Shown: positions 19,163 through 27,413, counted from the first letter of the stretch. The stretch: DNA of 32,398 nt from Candidatus Azambacteria bacterium (GCA_027048495.1 JALTWS010000046.1:1-32398), one strand, 5' to 3'. The notes: a model not told the origin generated them from the sequence alone. Made by a program: numbers and translations.

Positions 19163-19750
19163 TCATTTGTGGATAACAAAATCAAATATCATCTGCCTTA
19201 ACTTATCAACATTTTGCTTGTTTTTTGCAGAAACTGGCAGTAAATTTTCATAAAAGTTGCTTTTTATTTTTTCAATTTTTGCTTTAATTTCCGTTTTCTT
19301 AAGCTTATCTATCTTGTTTGCCGCAACTAACACAGAATATCCCTCTTGCTTTAAAATATCCAGCATTTGAAAATCAAGCTCGGTAGGTCCAACTTTTGCA
19401 TCAATTATCAAAACAACCAATTTGGGCATAGCCTCTTTTGAAGTAAAATACCATAAAATAAGCTTTCTTAATTTTTCGCTTGTTTTTTGAGACAGTTTTG
19501 CATACCCATAACCGGGCAGATCAACAAAATAAACTGCGTCATTTACCAAAAAAAAGTTTATTTGTCTTGTTTTTCCTGGAGTTGCACTTGATTTAACAAG
19601 GTTTTTTCTTTCTAAAATAGAGTTTATCAAGGTTGATTTTCCAACATTTGACCTGCCCACAAAAGCAATTTGACTTTTTGAATCTTTTAAAATCGGATTG
19701 GTTCCGATTATCCCTTTTATAAATTTTGCAGATTTTATTTTCACGCTCAT
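19163..19750 (-). CDS. engB: Ribosome biogenesis GTPase EngB (YihA/YsxC)
   Basis: Essential GTPase for large-subunit assembly. G1 GRSNVGKST, G2 around TPGKTRQINFF, G3 DLPGYGYAK, G4 NKID (TKxD in most relatives) and G5 PVSAKNK. The length is 195 aa. The ATG overlaps the stop of the upstream gene (TGATG). The stop is TGA at the expected length, good evidence that UGA terminates in this organism. Confidence 0.96.
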   Translation of the reverse strand: MSVKIKSAKFIKGIIGTNPILKDSKSQIAFVGRSNVGKSTLINSILERKNLVKSSATPGKTRQINFFLVNDAVYFVDLPGYGYAKLSQKTSEKLRKLILWYFTSKEAMPKLVVLIIDAKVGPTELDFQMLDILKQEGYSVLVAANKIDKLKKTEIKAKIEKIKSNFYENLLPVSAKNKQNVDKLRQMIFDFVIHK

Positions 19751-20535
19751 CAGTCAATTATTATATCAGAAACTTCAAAGCCAAATTCTTTTTGCGCGCT
19801 TCCGCCTTGAACTACTATTTCCAAAAATCTTTTTTTTGACATTCCAGAGCTTCCAACAACAACAGCGCTTTGTCCGTCCGGAACATCTTTTAAACTTTCA
19901 AAAAATTTAAAACTGCCTTTTTTAGTATGAAAAAACCCGTCAGATAAGTCAACATCTTCTTTTAAAATACTTGTTTTGCAATTTCCAAAGTTATCTATCC
20001 ACCAAATATTTTTTTTCATGTCCTCAATATCGCTTGCTGGCATTTGAAAAGATGCTATTTTTTCATTTTTTAACAAATAAGATGCAACCAGTGGTAAAAA
20101 CTCATAACTTCTAAATTGTGTTTTTAAAAGATATTTTTCTGTTTCTTTGCTTAAAAAACCTTTTTCTGACATTTCAAAAACAGCTTTTTTAAAGTCAATA
20201 ACATTTATTTTTTCAAAAAGTTCAAACTTTTTTGCCAAAGACAAACAAAAACCATCAACTGAAGATACAATAAGAACATTTTTAAAGTAAAAATATCCAA
20301 AAGGAGTTCCATTTTTCCACTTTTTTGCTTTTCCATTTCTTGGAGCAACATTTAACAATATAACCCCTTTGTTATCCTGATAAGCATCAAGCAAATCCAC
20401 AAGATTTCCTGAAGCTTCAATGTCATTTTTTACACTAACAAAATTTACAGGACTCAAAAACAAAGACCCTGCTCTTGCAACTTGCCTTCCTTTTGCATTT
20501 TCATCTTTGCAATCGTTTATTATTGAAACTATCAT
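19750..20535 (-). CDS. SAM hydroxide adenosyltransferase/hydrolase-like protein (DUF62 type)
   Basis: A 261-aa protein. The start MIVSIINDCKDENAKGRQVA is chosen over an ATG 36 nt upstream because it begins directly with the first beta strand. GVILLNVAPRNG, GYFYFKNVLIVSSVDGF and, in the C-terminal half, IWWIDNFGNCKTSI correspond in order to the DPGVG, GPDNG and DRFGN motifs of enzymes that split S-adenosylmethionine with water to adenosine and methionine. The first Asp-rich motif is poorly kept, so activity is uncertain. It is coupled to engB by a TGATG overlap. Confidence 0.55.
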   Translation of the reverse strand: MIVSIINDCKDENAKGRQVARAGSLFLSPVNFVSVKNDIEASGNLVDLLDAYQDNKGVILLNVAPRNGKAKKWKNGTPFGYFYFKNVLIVSSVDGFCLSLAKKFELFEKINVIDFKKAVFEMSEKGFLSKETEKYLLKTQFRSYEFLPLVASYLLKNEKIASFQMPASDIEDMKKNIWWIDNFGNCKTSILKEDVDLSDGFFHTKKGSFKFFESLKDVPDGQSAVVVGSSGMSKKRFLEIVVQGGSAQKEFGFEVSDIIID

Positions 20536-20648
20536 ATAAATTTTAAAATAATTAAGTTTACATACTAACAAATACTTTGCTTCATATCAATATTTAGTTA
20601 GATAAAATTTAAAATATCAAATTAACAAAATCAAATCTAAAACCAAAA

Positions 20649-20686
20649 TAGTTAAAATAAAACACGATCGTGTTTTATTTTAACTA
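20649..20686. repeat. CACGATCGTG palindrome, copy 2 (38 bp, perfect)
   Basis: Centre at 20667/20668. The arms are the same ATAGTTAAAATAAAACACGA as copy 1, shortened on the right, where ACTAAAAT replaces ACTATTTT. It lies between two divergent genes, so it is not a terminator at this site. Confidence 0.9.
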
Positions 20687-20806
20687 AAATTTTTGTAGTT
20701 TTTGTAGTTTTTAAAAATTAGTGATTGACATAATTTTATTTTTATAATAAACAATAAAACAGCACATTTACATTAAAATACAACCTAACCTAAAAAAGGA
20801 GAACCA

Positions 20807-22096
20807 ATGAAAACTGACTATCTGACAGAAATGGTTACAGAGGCCCTTATTCAAATATTCAGCCAGCATGAACCTCTAGGGCTTGTTGGCACAGAAGAAG
20901 AATATCTGCTGATAAAAGAAAATGGAGCTCTGGGAAGCACAGAAGAAGTATTTGACTTCTTTGAATCTCAAGGACTTGAAGTTGAGACGGATCCTGACAC
21001 AGATGTTGTTGTTGCCGTAAAAGAAGATTTTTATAGCATTCCAATAGGATCGGACGCTGGAGCAAACACAATAGAAATAAATCTGCCTCCGTGCGAGTCT
21101 ATCCATGATATAGAAACACATCTGAAAAGGGTTCTGGGGAAAGTGCAAGATGCATGTCTTGCAACCAACCAAAAAATACTTGGACTTGGAATTATGCCAA
21201 ATGTATTGCCAGAGCAAATCAAATGGCAAAAAAAGGGTAGATACAAAAAAATACGAGAAGTTCTGTTTCCAGAAATTGATATTATAACAACTACTGCCTC
21301 AAGCCAAACTCATATGGTCTTTGAAGCAAAAAATATGATAAGGGCGCTAAATGCTATTATGGCAGTATCAGGGCCCGTAATATCAATTACGGCAAACTCA
21401 AAAGTCCAACAAAACAAAATATCTGAATACGCATGCTCAAGAGAACATGTGTACCATACATTTAAAATGAGCCAAAGAGTAGGAATGCCAAAAAATCCTT
21501 TTTTTGACATAAAAGACTTTGCCAGATACTGCCTTGAGCAGGGAATGTTTTTGTACAAAGAAAAAGAAGGAGATCTTTCTTTTAAAAAATATCGTGGAAC
21601 ATTTGGGAGTTTTTTGAAAGATACAGGGACAAAAGACATACAAACTATAAAAAGGCACCTTAAAGTCCATATGGGAACTTTGTGGCTTTGCGTAAGGCCA
21701 AACCCTCAAGGAACAATAGAATCAAGAATGTGTTGCCAACAGCCCCCTTGGGCACAAGGCGCTGTGCATGCATTAAATATAGGCCTTATGCACAACTGGC
21801 AAGAGGTTGAATCTCTTGCTCGCTCAAAGCCATGGGACTTTTGGAAAAAAGCCTATATGCAAGCAATAAAAGATGGTCCTTTTGCTTGTGTAGAAAAAAT
21901 CCCATTATCTGATATTTCTTGGCAAGTCCTTGAAATATCAGAAAAAGGACTCCAAAAAAGAAACAAAAATGAAGAAGTTTATCTAAAAGACTTCAAAGAA
22001 AGGTTAGAAAATCCCAAAAAATCTCCCGCCTTTTTGGCAGAAAAAATATTTAATAAAAAATCAACAGCAGGACTTATGGAAAGGTTCTGCTATTAA
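20807..22096 (+). CDS. Glutamate-cysteine ligase family (GCS2) protein
   Basis: An ATP-dependent carboxylate-amine ligase of the plant-type/EgtA-like GCS2 family. GTEEEYLLI near residue 28 supplies metal-binding glutamates. Next come TIEINLPPCESIHD, TTTASSQTHMVFE and GTIESRMCCQQPPW, matching the order of the family motifs. The length is 429 aa. The ATG sits 8 nt after AAGGAG. A TTGACA (20733-20738 region) lies upstream. It may join glutamate to an amine or cysteine, but the true substrate is unknown. The neighbour is a glutamine amidotransferase, which hints at a shared product. It ends at a strong terminator. Confidence 0.78.
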   Translation: MKTDYLTEMVTEALIQIFSQHEPLGLVGTEEEYLLIKENGALGSTEEVFDFFESQGLEVETDPDTDVVVAVKEDFYSIPIGSDAGANTIEINLPPCESIHDIETHLKRVLGKVQDACLATNQKILGLGIMPNVLPEQIKWQKKGRYKKIREVLFPEIDIITTTASSQTHMVFEAKNMIRALNAIMAVSGPVISITANSKVQQNKISEYACSREHVYHTFKMSQRVGMPKNPFFDIKDFARYCLEQGMFLYKEKEGDLSFKKYRGTFGSFLKDTGTKDIQTIKRHLKVHMGTLWLCVRPNPQGTIESRMCCQQPPWAQGAVHALNIGLMHNWQEVESLARSKPWDFWKKAYMQAIKDGPFACVEKIPLSDISWQVLEISEKGLQKRNKNEEVYLKDFKERLENPKKSPAFLAEKIFNKKSTAGLMERFCY

Positions 22097-22099
22097 CAA

Positions 22100-22125
22100 A
22101 AAGGGCTTGCAAACGCAAGCCCTTT
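22100..22125 (+). terminator. Intrinsic terminator after the GCS2-family gene
   Basis: 11-bp perfect stem AAAGGGCTTGC with a 4-nt loop, then ATTTTTTTT. It separates the ligase from the amidotransferase. Confidence 0.92.
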
Positions 22126-22164
22126 ATTTTTTTTGTAAATATGATAATATAAAATCTTTGGAAA

Positions 22165-22908
22165 ATGAAAAAAATACTTCTGATACAATTTAGGACAGAC
22201 AAATCAGCCCCCCATGAAAGGGAGTGCTTTTTTAGATTTTGCCAAGATGATAAATCTTCTCTTGATGCCATAAATTCTCTGGACGATGACATTCCTTGGG
22301 ATAAGCCTAAAAAAATACTGGAAAAATACCATGCAATAATACTTGGAGGGTCAGGAGAGTTTTATTTTTCTGGAAACAAAGAAGAAAAAAAGCAAGAGCA
22401 ATTCCACACTCTTTTAAAAAATATAGAACCAACAATAAATTTTATAATAGAAAACGACATTCCAACACTAGGAGTCTGTTTTGGACACCAAACACTAGGA
22501 TATTTCCTTGAAAGCGAAGTAAAAAAAGATGCTTCCCAGGCAAAAGCAGGAACTCATAAAATAAACCTTCTTGATGAAGCAAAAAAAGACCGTCTATTTG
22601 ACGGACTACCAAATAACTTTGAAGCCCAATATGCACACAAAGACTCCTTAACAAACCTGCCAAAAGACTCTGTTTTGCTTGCAAACGGAGGAGAAAAATG
22701 CAAATTCAGCTCTTTTCGGCATAAAAACAATATATACGGCGTCCAATTCCATCCAGAGTTAAGACACAAAGATGTTTTGATTAAAATAGATATGTACCCT
22801 GATTATGTAAAAAACAAAGAAGCTTTCTTAAAAAATATAAAAGATACTCCAATAGCAACAAAAATAATAAAAAACTTTATAACCAACATAACAAAACCAG
22901 CGCTATAA
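22165..22908 (+). CDS. Class I glutamine amidotransferase
   Basis: A 247-aa GATase1-fold protein. Catalytic Cys105 in LGVCFGHQTLGYFLE, and His196/Glu198 in YGVQFHPELR. It resembles the stand-alone GMP synthase-like amidotransferases, with no synthetase domain attached. It would hydrolyse glutamine and pass ammonia to a partner, or hydrolyse a gamma-glutamyl bond. Gene order suggests the GCS2 ligase as partner. A TATAAT-like stretch (about 22147-22154) precedes it; the ribosome binding site GGAA is weak. The stop codon lies in the loop of the downstream terminator. Confidence 0.85.
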   Translation: MKKILLIQFRTDKSAPHERECFFRFCQDDKSSLDAINSLDDDIPWDKPKKILEKYHAIILGGSGEFYFSGNKEEKKQEQFHTLLKNIEPTINFIIENDIPTLGVCFGHQTLGYFLESEVKKDASQAKAGTHKINLLDEAKKDRLFDGLPNNFEAQYAHKDSLTNLPKDSVLLANGGEKCKFSSFRHKNNIYGVQFHPELRHKDVLIKIDMYPDYVKNKEAFLKNIKDTPIATKIIKNFITNITKPAL

Positions 22909-22921
22909 GCGCTGGTTTTGT
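22891..22921. terminator. Bidirectional terminator containing the GATase stop codon
   Basis: 14-bp perfect stem ACAAAACCAGCGCT with a 3-nt loop (22905-22907); TAA is at 22906-22908. Read on the minus strand it also sits just past tRNA-Ile. Confidence 0.85.
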
Positions 22922-22926
22922 AAGTG

Positions 22927-23000
22927 TGCGCGTGCCAAGACTTGAACTTGGGACCTCACCCTTATCAGAGGTGCGCTCTAACCAACTGAGCTACACGCGC
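22927..23000 (-). tRNA. tRNA-Ile (GAT)
   Basis: Anticodon loop CTGATAA. The acceptor GCGCGTG pairs with CACGCGC with discriminator A. T-arm AAGTTCAAGTCTT. CCA not encoded. It keeps the usual place of tRNA-Ile after 16S, but 23S is not behind it, and a hairpin at 23048-23077 separates it from 16S. Confidence 0.94.
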
Positions 23001-23047
23001 ATGATATAAAAATATAACACAAAGCCAAGCAAAAATAAAGACTAAAC

Positions 23048-23077
23048 AAATACACCTCCTTTTTTGGAGGTGTATTT
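23048..23077. terminator. Hairpin between 16S and tRNA-Ile
   Basis: 12-bp perfect stem AAATACACCTCC with a T6 loop. On the minus strand it is followed by TTTGTTTAGTCTTTATTTTT, on the plus strand by TTCATTTTTG. Likely a terminator for 16S; partial readthrough into tRNA-Ile is possible. Confidence 0.65.
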
Positions 23078-23078
23078 T

Positions 23079-23115
23079 CATTTTTGTCTTTTTACAGTTG
23101 CCTTGTTTCTCAAAC
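23079..23115 (-). repeat. 3' arm of pre-16S processing stem
   Basis: Near-complementary to 25280-25314 (both contain TTTTTGT..TTTTTA.AGTTGCCTTG as read on the same strand sense). The two arms bracket the whole 16S and would form the RNase III processing stem. Confidence 0.8.
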
Positions 23116-24244
23116 CCCGTTCTGCTTTTTCAGAACAGTTGCCGATTTTTAAGATGTTGTTCGGCCAACCATCATACTTTGCAAAAGCAAAGGCCGACCA
23201 TTCTAGAGTAGAATTTCAATCCCTGCTTATTTTAACAAAAGTTAAAATTAGGCAGAGACCAGCACCTCGCTGTCCGAAATTCTATTGCGCAATGCGCGTC
23301 CCTAGAAAGGAGGTGATCCATGCACAGCTTCCGCTACGCATGCCTTGTTACGACTTCACCCTTGTCACTGACCCCACCTTAGGCCCTCGATTAATTCTTG
23401 GGACTTCGGGTGTTGCCAGCTCCCTTGGTGTGACGGGCGGTGAGTACAAGACTCGAGAACGTATTCACCGCAGTATAGCTGACCTGCGATTACTAGCAAT
23501 TCCAACTTCATGAGGTCGAGTTGCAGACCTCAATCCGAACTGGGACCGGCTTTGGTGGGATTAGCTCCGCCTTACGGCTTGGCGACCCATTGTACCGGCC
23601 ATTGTAGCACGTGTGTAGCCCAGGGCATCAAAGGGCCATGCTGATTTGACGTCATCCTCTCCTTCCTCCCCCTGAACGAGGGCAGTTTCGCCAGACACTT
23701 GTAACTGGCAATGAGGGTTGCGTTCGTTACCCGACTTAACGGAACACCTCAAGGCACGAACTGACGGCAACCATGCAGCACCTGTCCAGCACCCTCGGAG
23801 GCTTCCCTCCTTTCGGAGGGCGTGCAGCTGGATTTCAAGCCCTGGTGAGGTTCGTCGGTTATCGTCGAATTAAACCACATGCTCCACTGCTTGTGCGAGT
23901 CCCCGTCTATTCCTTTGAGTTTTAAGCTTGCGCTCGTACTTCCCAGGCGGGATGCTTAACGCGTTAGCTTCGCCACTTGAAGGGTCGACACTTCAAATAG
24001 CCAGCATCCATCGTTTACGGCGTGGACTACAAGGGTATCTAATCCTTTTCGCTACCCACGCTTTCGTCTCTCAGCGTCAGAGACAGGCCAGTGTGATGCC
24101 TTCGCCTTTGGTATTCCCTATGATATCAACGGATTTCACCCCTACACCATAGGTTCTACACACCTCTCCTGCTCTCTAGTTTGCCAGTATCTGGCGCGGC
24201 CTCGGAGTTGAGCTCCGAGATTTAACACCAGACTTGGAAAAGCC

Positions 24245-24288
24245 TAGTATCTTTTTGAGCTTAACAAGCTAAGCGCAAAAAGATACTA
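24245..24288 (-). other. Expanded hairpin in 16S helix 21 region
   Basis: TAGTATCTTTTTG (24245-24257) pairs perfectly with 24276-24288, with a second inner stem AGCTTA/TAAGC-like. It follows GTAGGCGGTTTG, the start of the helix 20-21 region, and looks like a local expansion of that helix. Confidence 0.6.
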
Positions 24289-24509
24289 AACACAAACCGC
24301 CTACAGACGCTTTACGCCCAATAAATCCGGATAACGCTTGAGGTCTCTGTATTACCGCTGCTGCTGGCACAGAGTTAGCAACCTCTTATTCGTGTGGTAC
24401 CGTCATAACTTCGTCCCACACAAAAGAAGTTTACACCCCTAAGGGCTTCATCCTCCACGCGGTGTCGCTCCGTCAGGCTTTCGCCCATTGCGGAATATTC
24501 TCGACTGCG

Positions 24510-24546
<37 letters not shown>

Positions 24547-24584
24547 CGCTGGGGGCCATGCTCTCACACCCCCTACCCGTCATA

Positions 24585-24622
<38 letters not shown>

Positions 24623-24754
24623 ACATAGGCCTCTCCCAAAGCGCCGGAGCTTTACCCAACACAAGGTTGGGACTATCAGGTATTAGCCCACCTTTCGGCG
24701 AGTTATCCCTGTCTTTGGGGCAAGTACCAATGTGTTACTAGCTCGTTTGCCACT

Positions 24755-25207
24755 CTGGAGTCTGGATTCTAGTTACTAGTTTACTAGTTTTATTGTTAAA
24801 ATGAGATATTATAAATTTTGTTTAAGGCGTGTAAGCTGTTTACCAACAATGATATACTCATTTACAAGATGTTCATACTCACTTTTATCAATTAAGCCAA
24901 CATTAAAAGCATCTCTTAGATGACTTATCAGTTCATCACAAGAACCAATAGAATTAGATATATAATGCCTAAATTCTTTTTTAGACTTATTATATCCTTC
25001 TGTAACATTTGCATGAATAGAATTAGCAGATCTGATTATTTGGCTACCTAATTCCTTCTGATCAATAAATTTCCAAGAACGAACCATCTTGTACACACAA
25101 GGAAATAATTTGTTTGATCTTTGATAAACTTGAAGTTTTTGAAAATTATTCATAACTTCATCATTATACCAAATACTAGACGCTAGTTACCAGAATCCAG
25201 ACTCCAG
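24755..25207 (-). other. Intervening sequence (IVS) in 16S helix 6 with encoded protein
   Basis: The flanks read AAGTCGAACG / AGTGGCAAACGAG, the two sides of helix 6, and everything between is extra. Terminal inverted repeats of 25 nt (24755-24779 and 25183-25207, two mismatches, CTGGAGTCTGGATTCT...) would extend helix 6 into a long stem. Such stems in rRNA IVSs are cut by RNase III, leaving fragmented rRNA. No group I core or group II domain was seen, so this is an IVS and not a splicing intron. Confidence 0.88.
24809..25153 (-). CDS. S23-type four-helix-bundle protein encoded in the 16S IVS
   Basis: 114 aa, on the same strand as the rRNA. The start FQKLQVYQRSNKLFPCVYKM matches the F-x-x-L-x-V-(W/Y)-x-x-(A/S) opening of the rRNA-IVS (S23) family. 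The middle is SQIIRSANSIHANVTEGYNK (usual form IRRAAxSIPxNIAEG), and SNSIGSCDELISHL corresponds to the A.GS..E...L motif. The family forms pentameric four-helix bundles; its role in IVSs is unknown. It is the only protein gene inside either rRNA. No clear ribosome binding site is visible before the ATG. Overlapping plus-strand frames are spurious. Confidence 0.9.
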   Translation of the reverse strand: MNNFQKLQVYQRSNKLFPCVYKMVRSWKFIDQKELGSQIIRSANSIHANVTEGYNKSKKEFRHYISNSIGSCDELISHLRDAFNVGLIDKSEYEHLVNEYIIVGKQLTRLKQNL

Positions 25208-25233
25208 CGTTCGACTTGCATGCCTTATCCACA

Positions 25234-25269
<36 letters not shown>

Positions 25270-25279
25270 GTTAAGAAAA

Positions 25280-25314
25280 GTTTGAGTCAAGGCAACTATA
25301 AAAAAACAAAAATG
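25280..25314 (-). repeat. 5' arm of pre-16S processing stem
   Basis: Partner of 23079-23115, starting within 5-10 nt of the mature 16S 5' end. The 25315-25408 stretch upstream is 16S leader and promoter: TTGACA at the edge of the direct repeat, and TATAAA 14 bp further on, an unusually short spacing. Confidence 0.78.
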
Positions 25315-25408
25315 GACTCTTGCTATATTTTGTTTTTAAGGTTCTTTAAAAAATACACAACCTCACCACCTTGAGATTGTATATAACAGTTTATACAAAA
25401 AAATTTTT

Positions 25409-25490
25409 TTGTCAATATCATGTACTCGTCCATAACATATTGCACTTTTCAGCTTTGTAGTTGTTAATAATAAACTTCATGGAAGATATA
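25409..25490. repeat. 82-bp direct repeat, copy A (16S side)
   Basis: 77 of 82 positions are identical to 27414-27495. On the minus strand it ends with TTGACA, which can serve as a -35 for 16S. It also holds a 20-codon frame (MKFIINNYKAEKCNMLWTST), whose changes relative to copy B are at codons 7, 9 and 10. Confidence 0.9.
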
Positions 25491-25555
25491 ACCTAAAGCA
25501 TACGAGTATCCAAAGATAAAAAAGAGAGCGGTTTGTTAACTCGCTTAAAATTTTT

Positions 25556-26506
25556 TTAATTTTTAATTTCTAATAATTCATCTATTAAAGCATCTGTTAT
25601 TTGCATACCGGTTAACTCTTCTATCTAGACAAACTGACTGCCCGGATTCATTTCTAAAAAAACAATTTCATCTTTTGGGGTAATAATTAAATCAAAAGAT
25701 GCAAATTTCACATTAAATAATTTCATCATTTTTAGGAGATCAAATGTTGTCTTATTATCCAATTTGTACTCACTATGAGAAATCTCTTCACCGTATCTGC
25801 GCCAATCAACGCTTGTTTTACTACTTGACTGAGAATCAATCATACAAGCAAAAACTCTTTTGCCAACAATTGTAACTCTTAATTCAAACTTTTTTTCTAT
25901 ATATTCCTGCAGAATAACAGGAGAATATTTAATGGAATTAAATTTTGCTTTAATGTCTGGAGTAACTATGTGAGTGTATACTGCTTCAAATCCATTTGAT
26001 AACTTTTCACCATATCCAGACAAAGCCTTAATTGCTGTTTTATGACAGCCGTTAAGAAACTTTCTTGCTTCTTCAGGGTTATTTGTTATTAATGTTTTTG
26101 GTATATTAAACCCAATTTTTGAAGCAATTTGTAATTGTTTTATTTTGTTTCTTCCAAAAATTAAATCAATTTCTTTGTCTATCACAGGACAGTCCAATGC
26201 TCCCACAAGCCAACGCATAATAAAATCCCATTCTTGCTCTGCAAACTCACACGCCTTTGGATTATGTATGCTTAATTTTGGCTTCGCAATTCTTCTTAAC
26301 CAAGCGGATTGAAAGCTACCTAAATTGACTACTGAATTATTATGTGTAACAATAAATTTATTAAAGTTGTTATCTATTTGTAATTTCACATATCCAGCAT
26401 ACAACTCATCAGAATTTAACCTAAAAAATTTGATGCCTCTTTGTATAATTTTATTAATCACATAATCAGCTGTTGCATCCTCTTTTTTAGTGATAATCAA
26501 TAACAT
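25556..26506 (-). pseudogene. MvdC/MvdD-like ATP-grasp peptide ligase with in-frame TAG
   Basis: A RimK-fold ATP-grasp of the graspetide (microviridin-type) ligase group. The N-terminal MLLIITKKEDATADYVI then FFRLNSDEL, SAWLRRIAKPKL, EWDFIMRWLVGALDCPVID, GRNKIKQLQIASKIGFNIPK, VILQEYIEKKFELRV, SSKTSVDWRRYG, and the metal-site FLEMNPGSQFV. At 25625-25627 a TAG follows, yet the frame goes on IEELTGMQITDALIDELL to a TAA at 25556. Relatives read NPNGQWxWIEELTG here, so TGG to TAG is the simplest change. It may be a recent nonsense mutation (293-aa product) or amber readthrough (315 aa or more). A strong AGGAGGG precedes the ATG. Confidence 0.82.
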
Positions 26507-26550
26507 AATAATACCCTCCTATTTAATTTTTAAAGATCTCAACGTAAAAT

Positions 26551-27137
26551 ATGTTACAAAACTTTAAAAAAATCAATAATACAAAATTATTGCAAGCTTT
26601 TGACTTGGATCAAAAAGCGCTAAAAGAACCCGACGCTAAAAAAAAGCCTTATTATTTAAAAAATCATCTAAGATATACAAAGACATATTAAAAGTTAACC
26701 CGAATGACTGGTCAACTCTAAAAAATTATGCAAACCTTTTGTTGCATACTAAAAAATTTAAAAAAGCTTTAGAGATATATAAAAAACTACTTAAAATATC
26801 TACAAACAATCAAAAAACAAGTATATATAACGGCATAGGCAATGTTTTTAGAATGCTCGCTGAAACATCAAAAGATTCAATGAAATATAATAAAAAAGCT
26901 TTATCATATTATAAAAAAGCAATAAACTCTAATGCAAAATATAAGGGTTTATATTTTTCAAATGCATCGTATATATATGGGAAACTTAAAATGTGGGATG
27001 ATGCTATAAAAACATCTAAAAAGGCCATATACCTGCTAAAAAAAGAAGAAAAAGAAGGAATAAAACATGGAAACCAAATAAAAATACTTGAATTAGAAAA
27101 CAGTCTATACAAAGAATATAAAAAAAAGACCCAATAA
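26551..27137 (+). pseudogene. TPR-repeat protein with a one-base frameshift in an A8 run
   Basis: An ATG at 26551 opens MLQNFKKINNTKLLQAFDLDQ and continues to an A8 tract (26638-26645), after which that frame soon stops at 26689. The next frame continues without a break as KIYKDILKVNPNDWSTLKN, ANLLLHTKKFKKALEIYKKL and two further tetratricopeptide-like units to a TAA at 27135. One more A would join both parts into 195 aa. It is transcribed away from the ATP-grasp gene (44 nt between) and toward the small peptide gene. TPRs suggest a protein-binding role. Transcriptional slippage on the A-run could restore the product. Confidence 0.7.
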
Positions 27138-27152
27138 ATTAGCAATATTGGG
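27130..27152 (-). terminator. Terminator after the putative precursor peptide gene
   Basis: CCCAATA/TATTGGG stem with a 9-nt loop, followed on the minus strand by TCTTTTTTTTAT. It overlaps the last codons and stop of the convergent TPR gene. Confidence 0.7.
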
Positions 27153-27175
27153 CCTTAAAATTATTATGCAATCAA

Positions 27176-27325
27176 TTAGTCATCGTAGTCATCTTCTCTT
27201 CCAGCGGTACCAGTTGATTTTGACATATATGCCTCCCCTGGCCTCTCTTCGATAAATTCCCTCAATTGAAACATCAAAGGCTCCTCTGAGTAATATTCGC
27301 TATGATCAAGATCATCTTCTGACAT
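27176..27325 (-). CDS. Putative graspetide (omega-ester RiPP) precursor peptide, 49 aa
   Basis: The ATG lies 9 nt after a perfect AAGGAGG. Residues 1-15 are acidic and Tyr/Ser rich. PLMFQLREFIEERPG (16-30) resembles the amphipathic PFFxRFLE leader helix that docks on graspetide ligases. The tail SKSTGTAGREDDYDD (35-49) places Ser35, Ser37, Thr38 and Thr40 before Glu44, Asp45, Asp46, Asp48 and Asp49. These are the donor and acceptor residues that ATP-grasp ligases join as side-chain esters or amides. The gene shares strand and cassette with such a ligase (670 nt downstream). The product and ring pattern are not determined. Confidence 0.68.
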   Translation of the reverse strand: MSEDDLDHSEYYSEEPLMFQLREFIEERPGEAYMSKSTGTAGREDDYDD

Positions 27326-27413
27326 TATGATTTACCTCCTTAATAATAATCATTTAAAGAACATACAAAAGCATTAAAGCTACATATGTAAATATATTAT
27401 TTATATTATAGCA

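Noticed and set aside
24755-25207. 16S insert as a group I or group II intron
   Set aside because: No P7-like or domain V-like elements were seen. Long terminal inverted repeats extending helix 6 and an S23 gene fit an IVS instead.
25419-25480. 20-codon frames in the two direct repeats as leader peptides or extra RiPP precursors
   Set aside because: Neither copy has a convincing ribosome binding site, and the peptide lacks the Ser/Thr plus Glu/Asp tail. It remains possible but unsupported.
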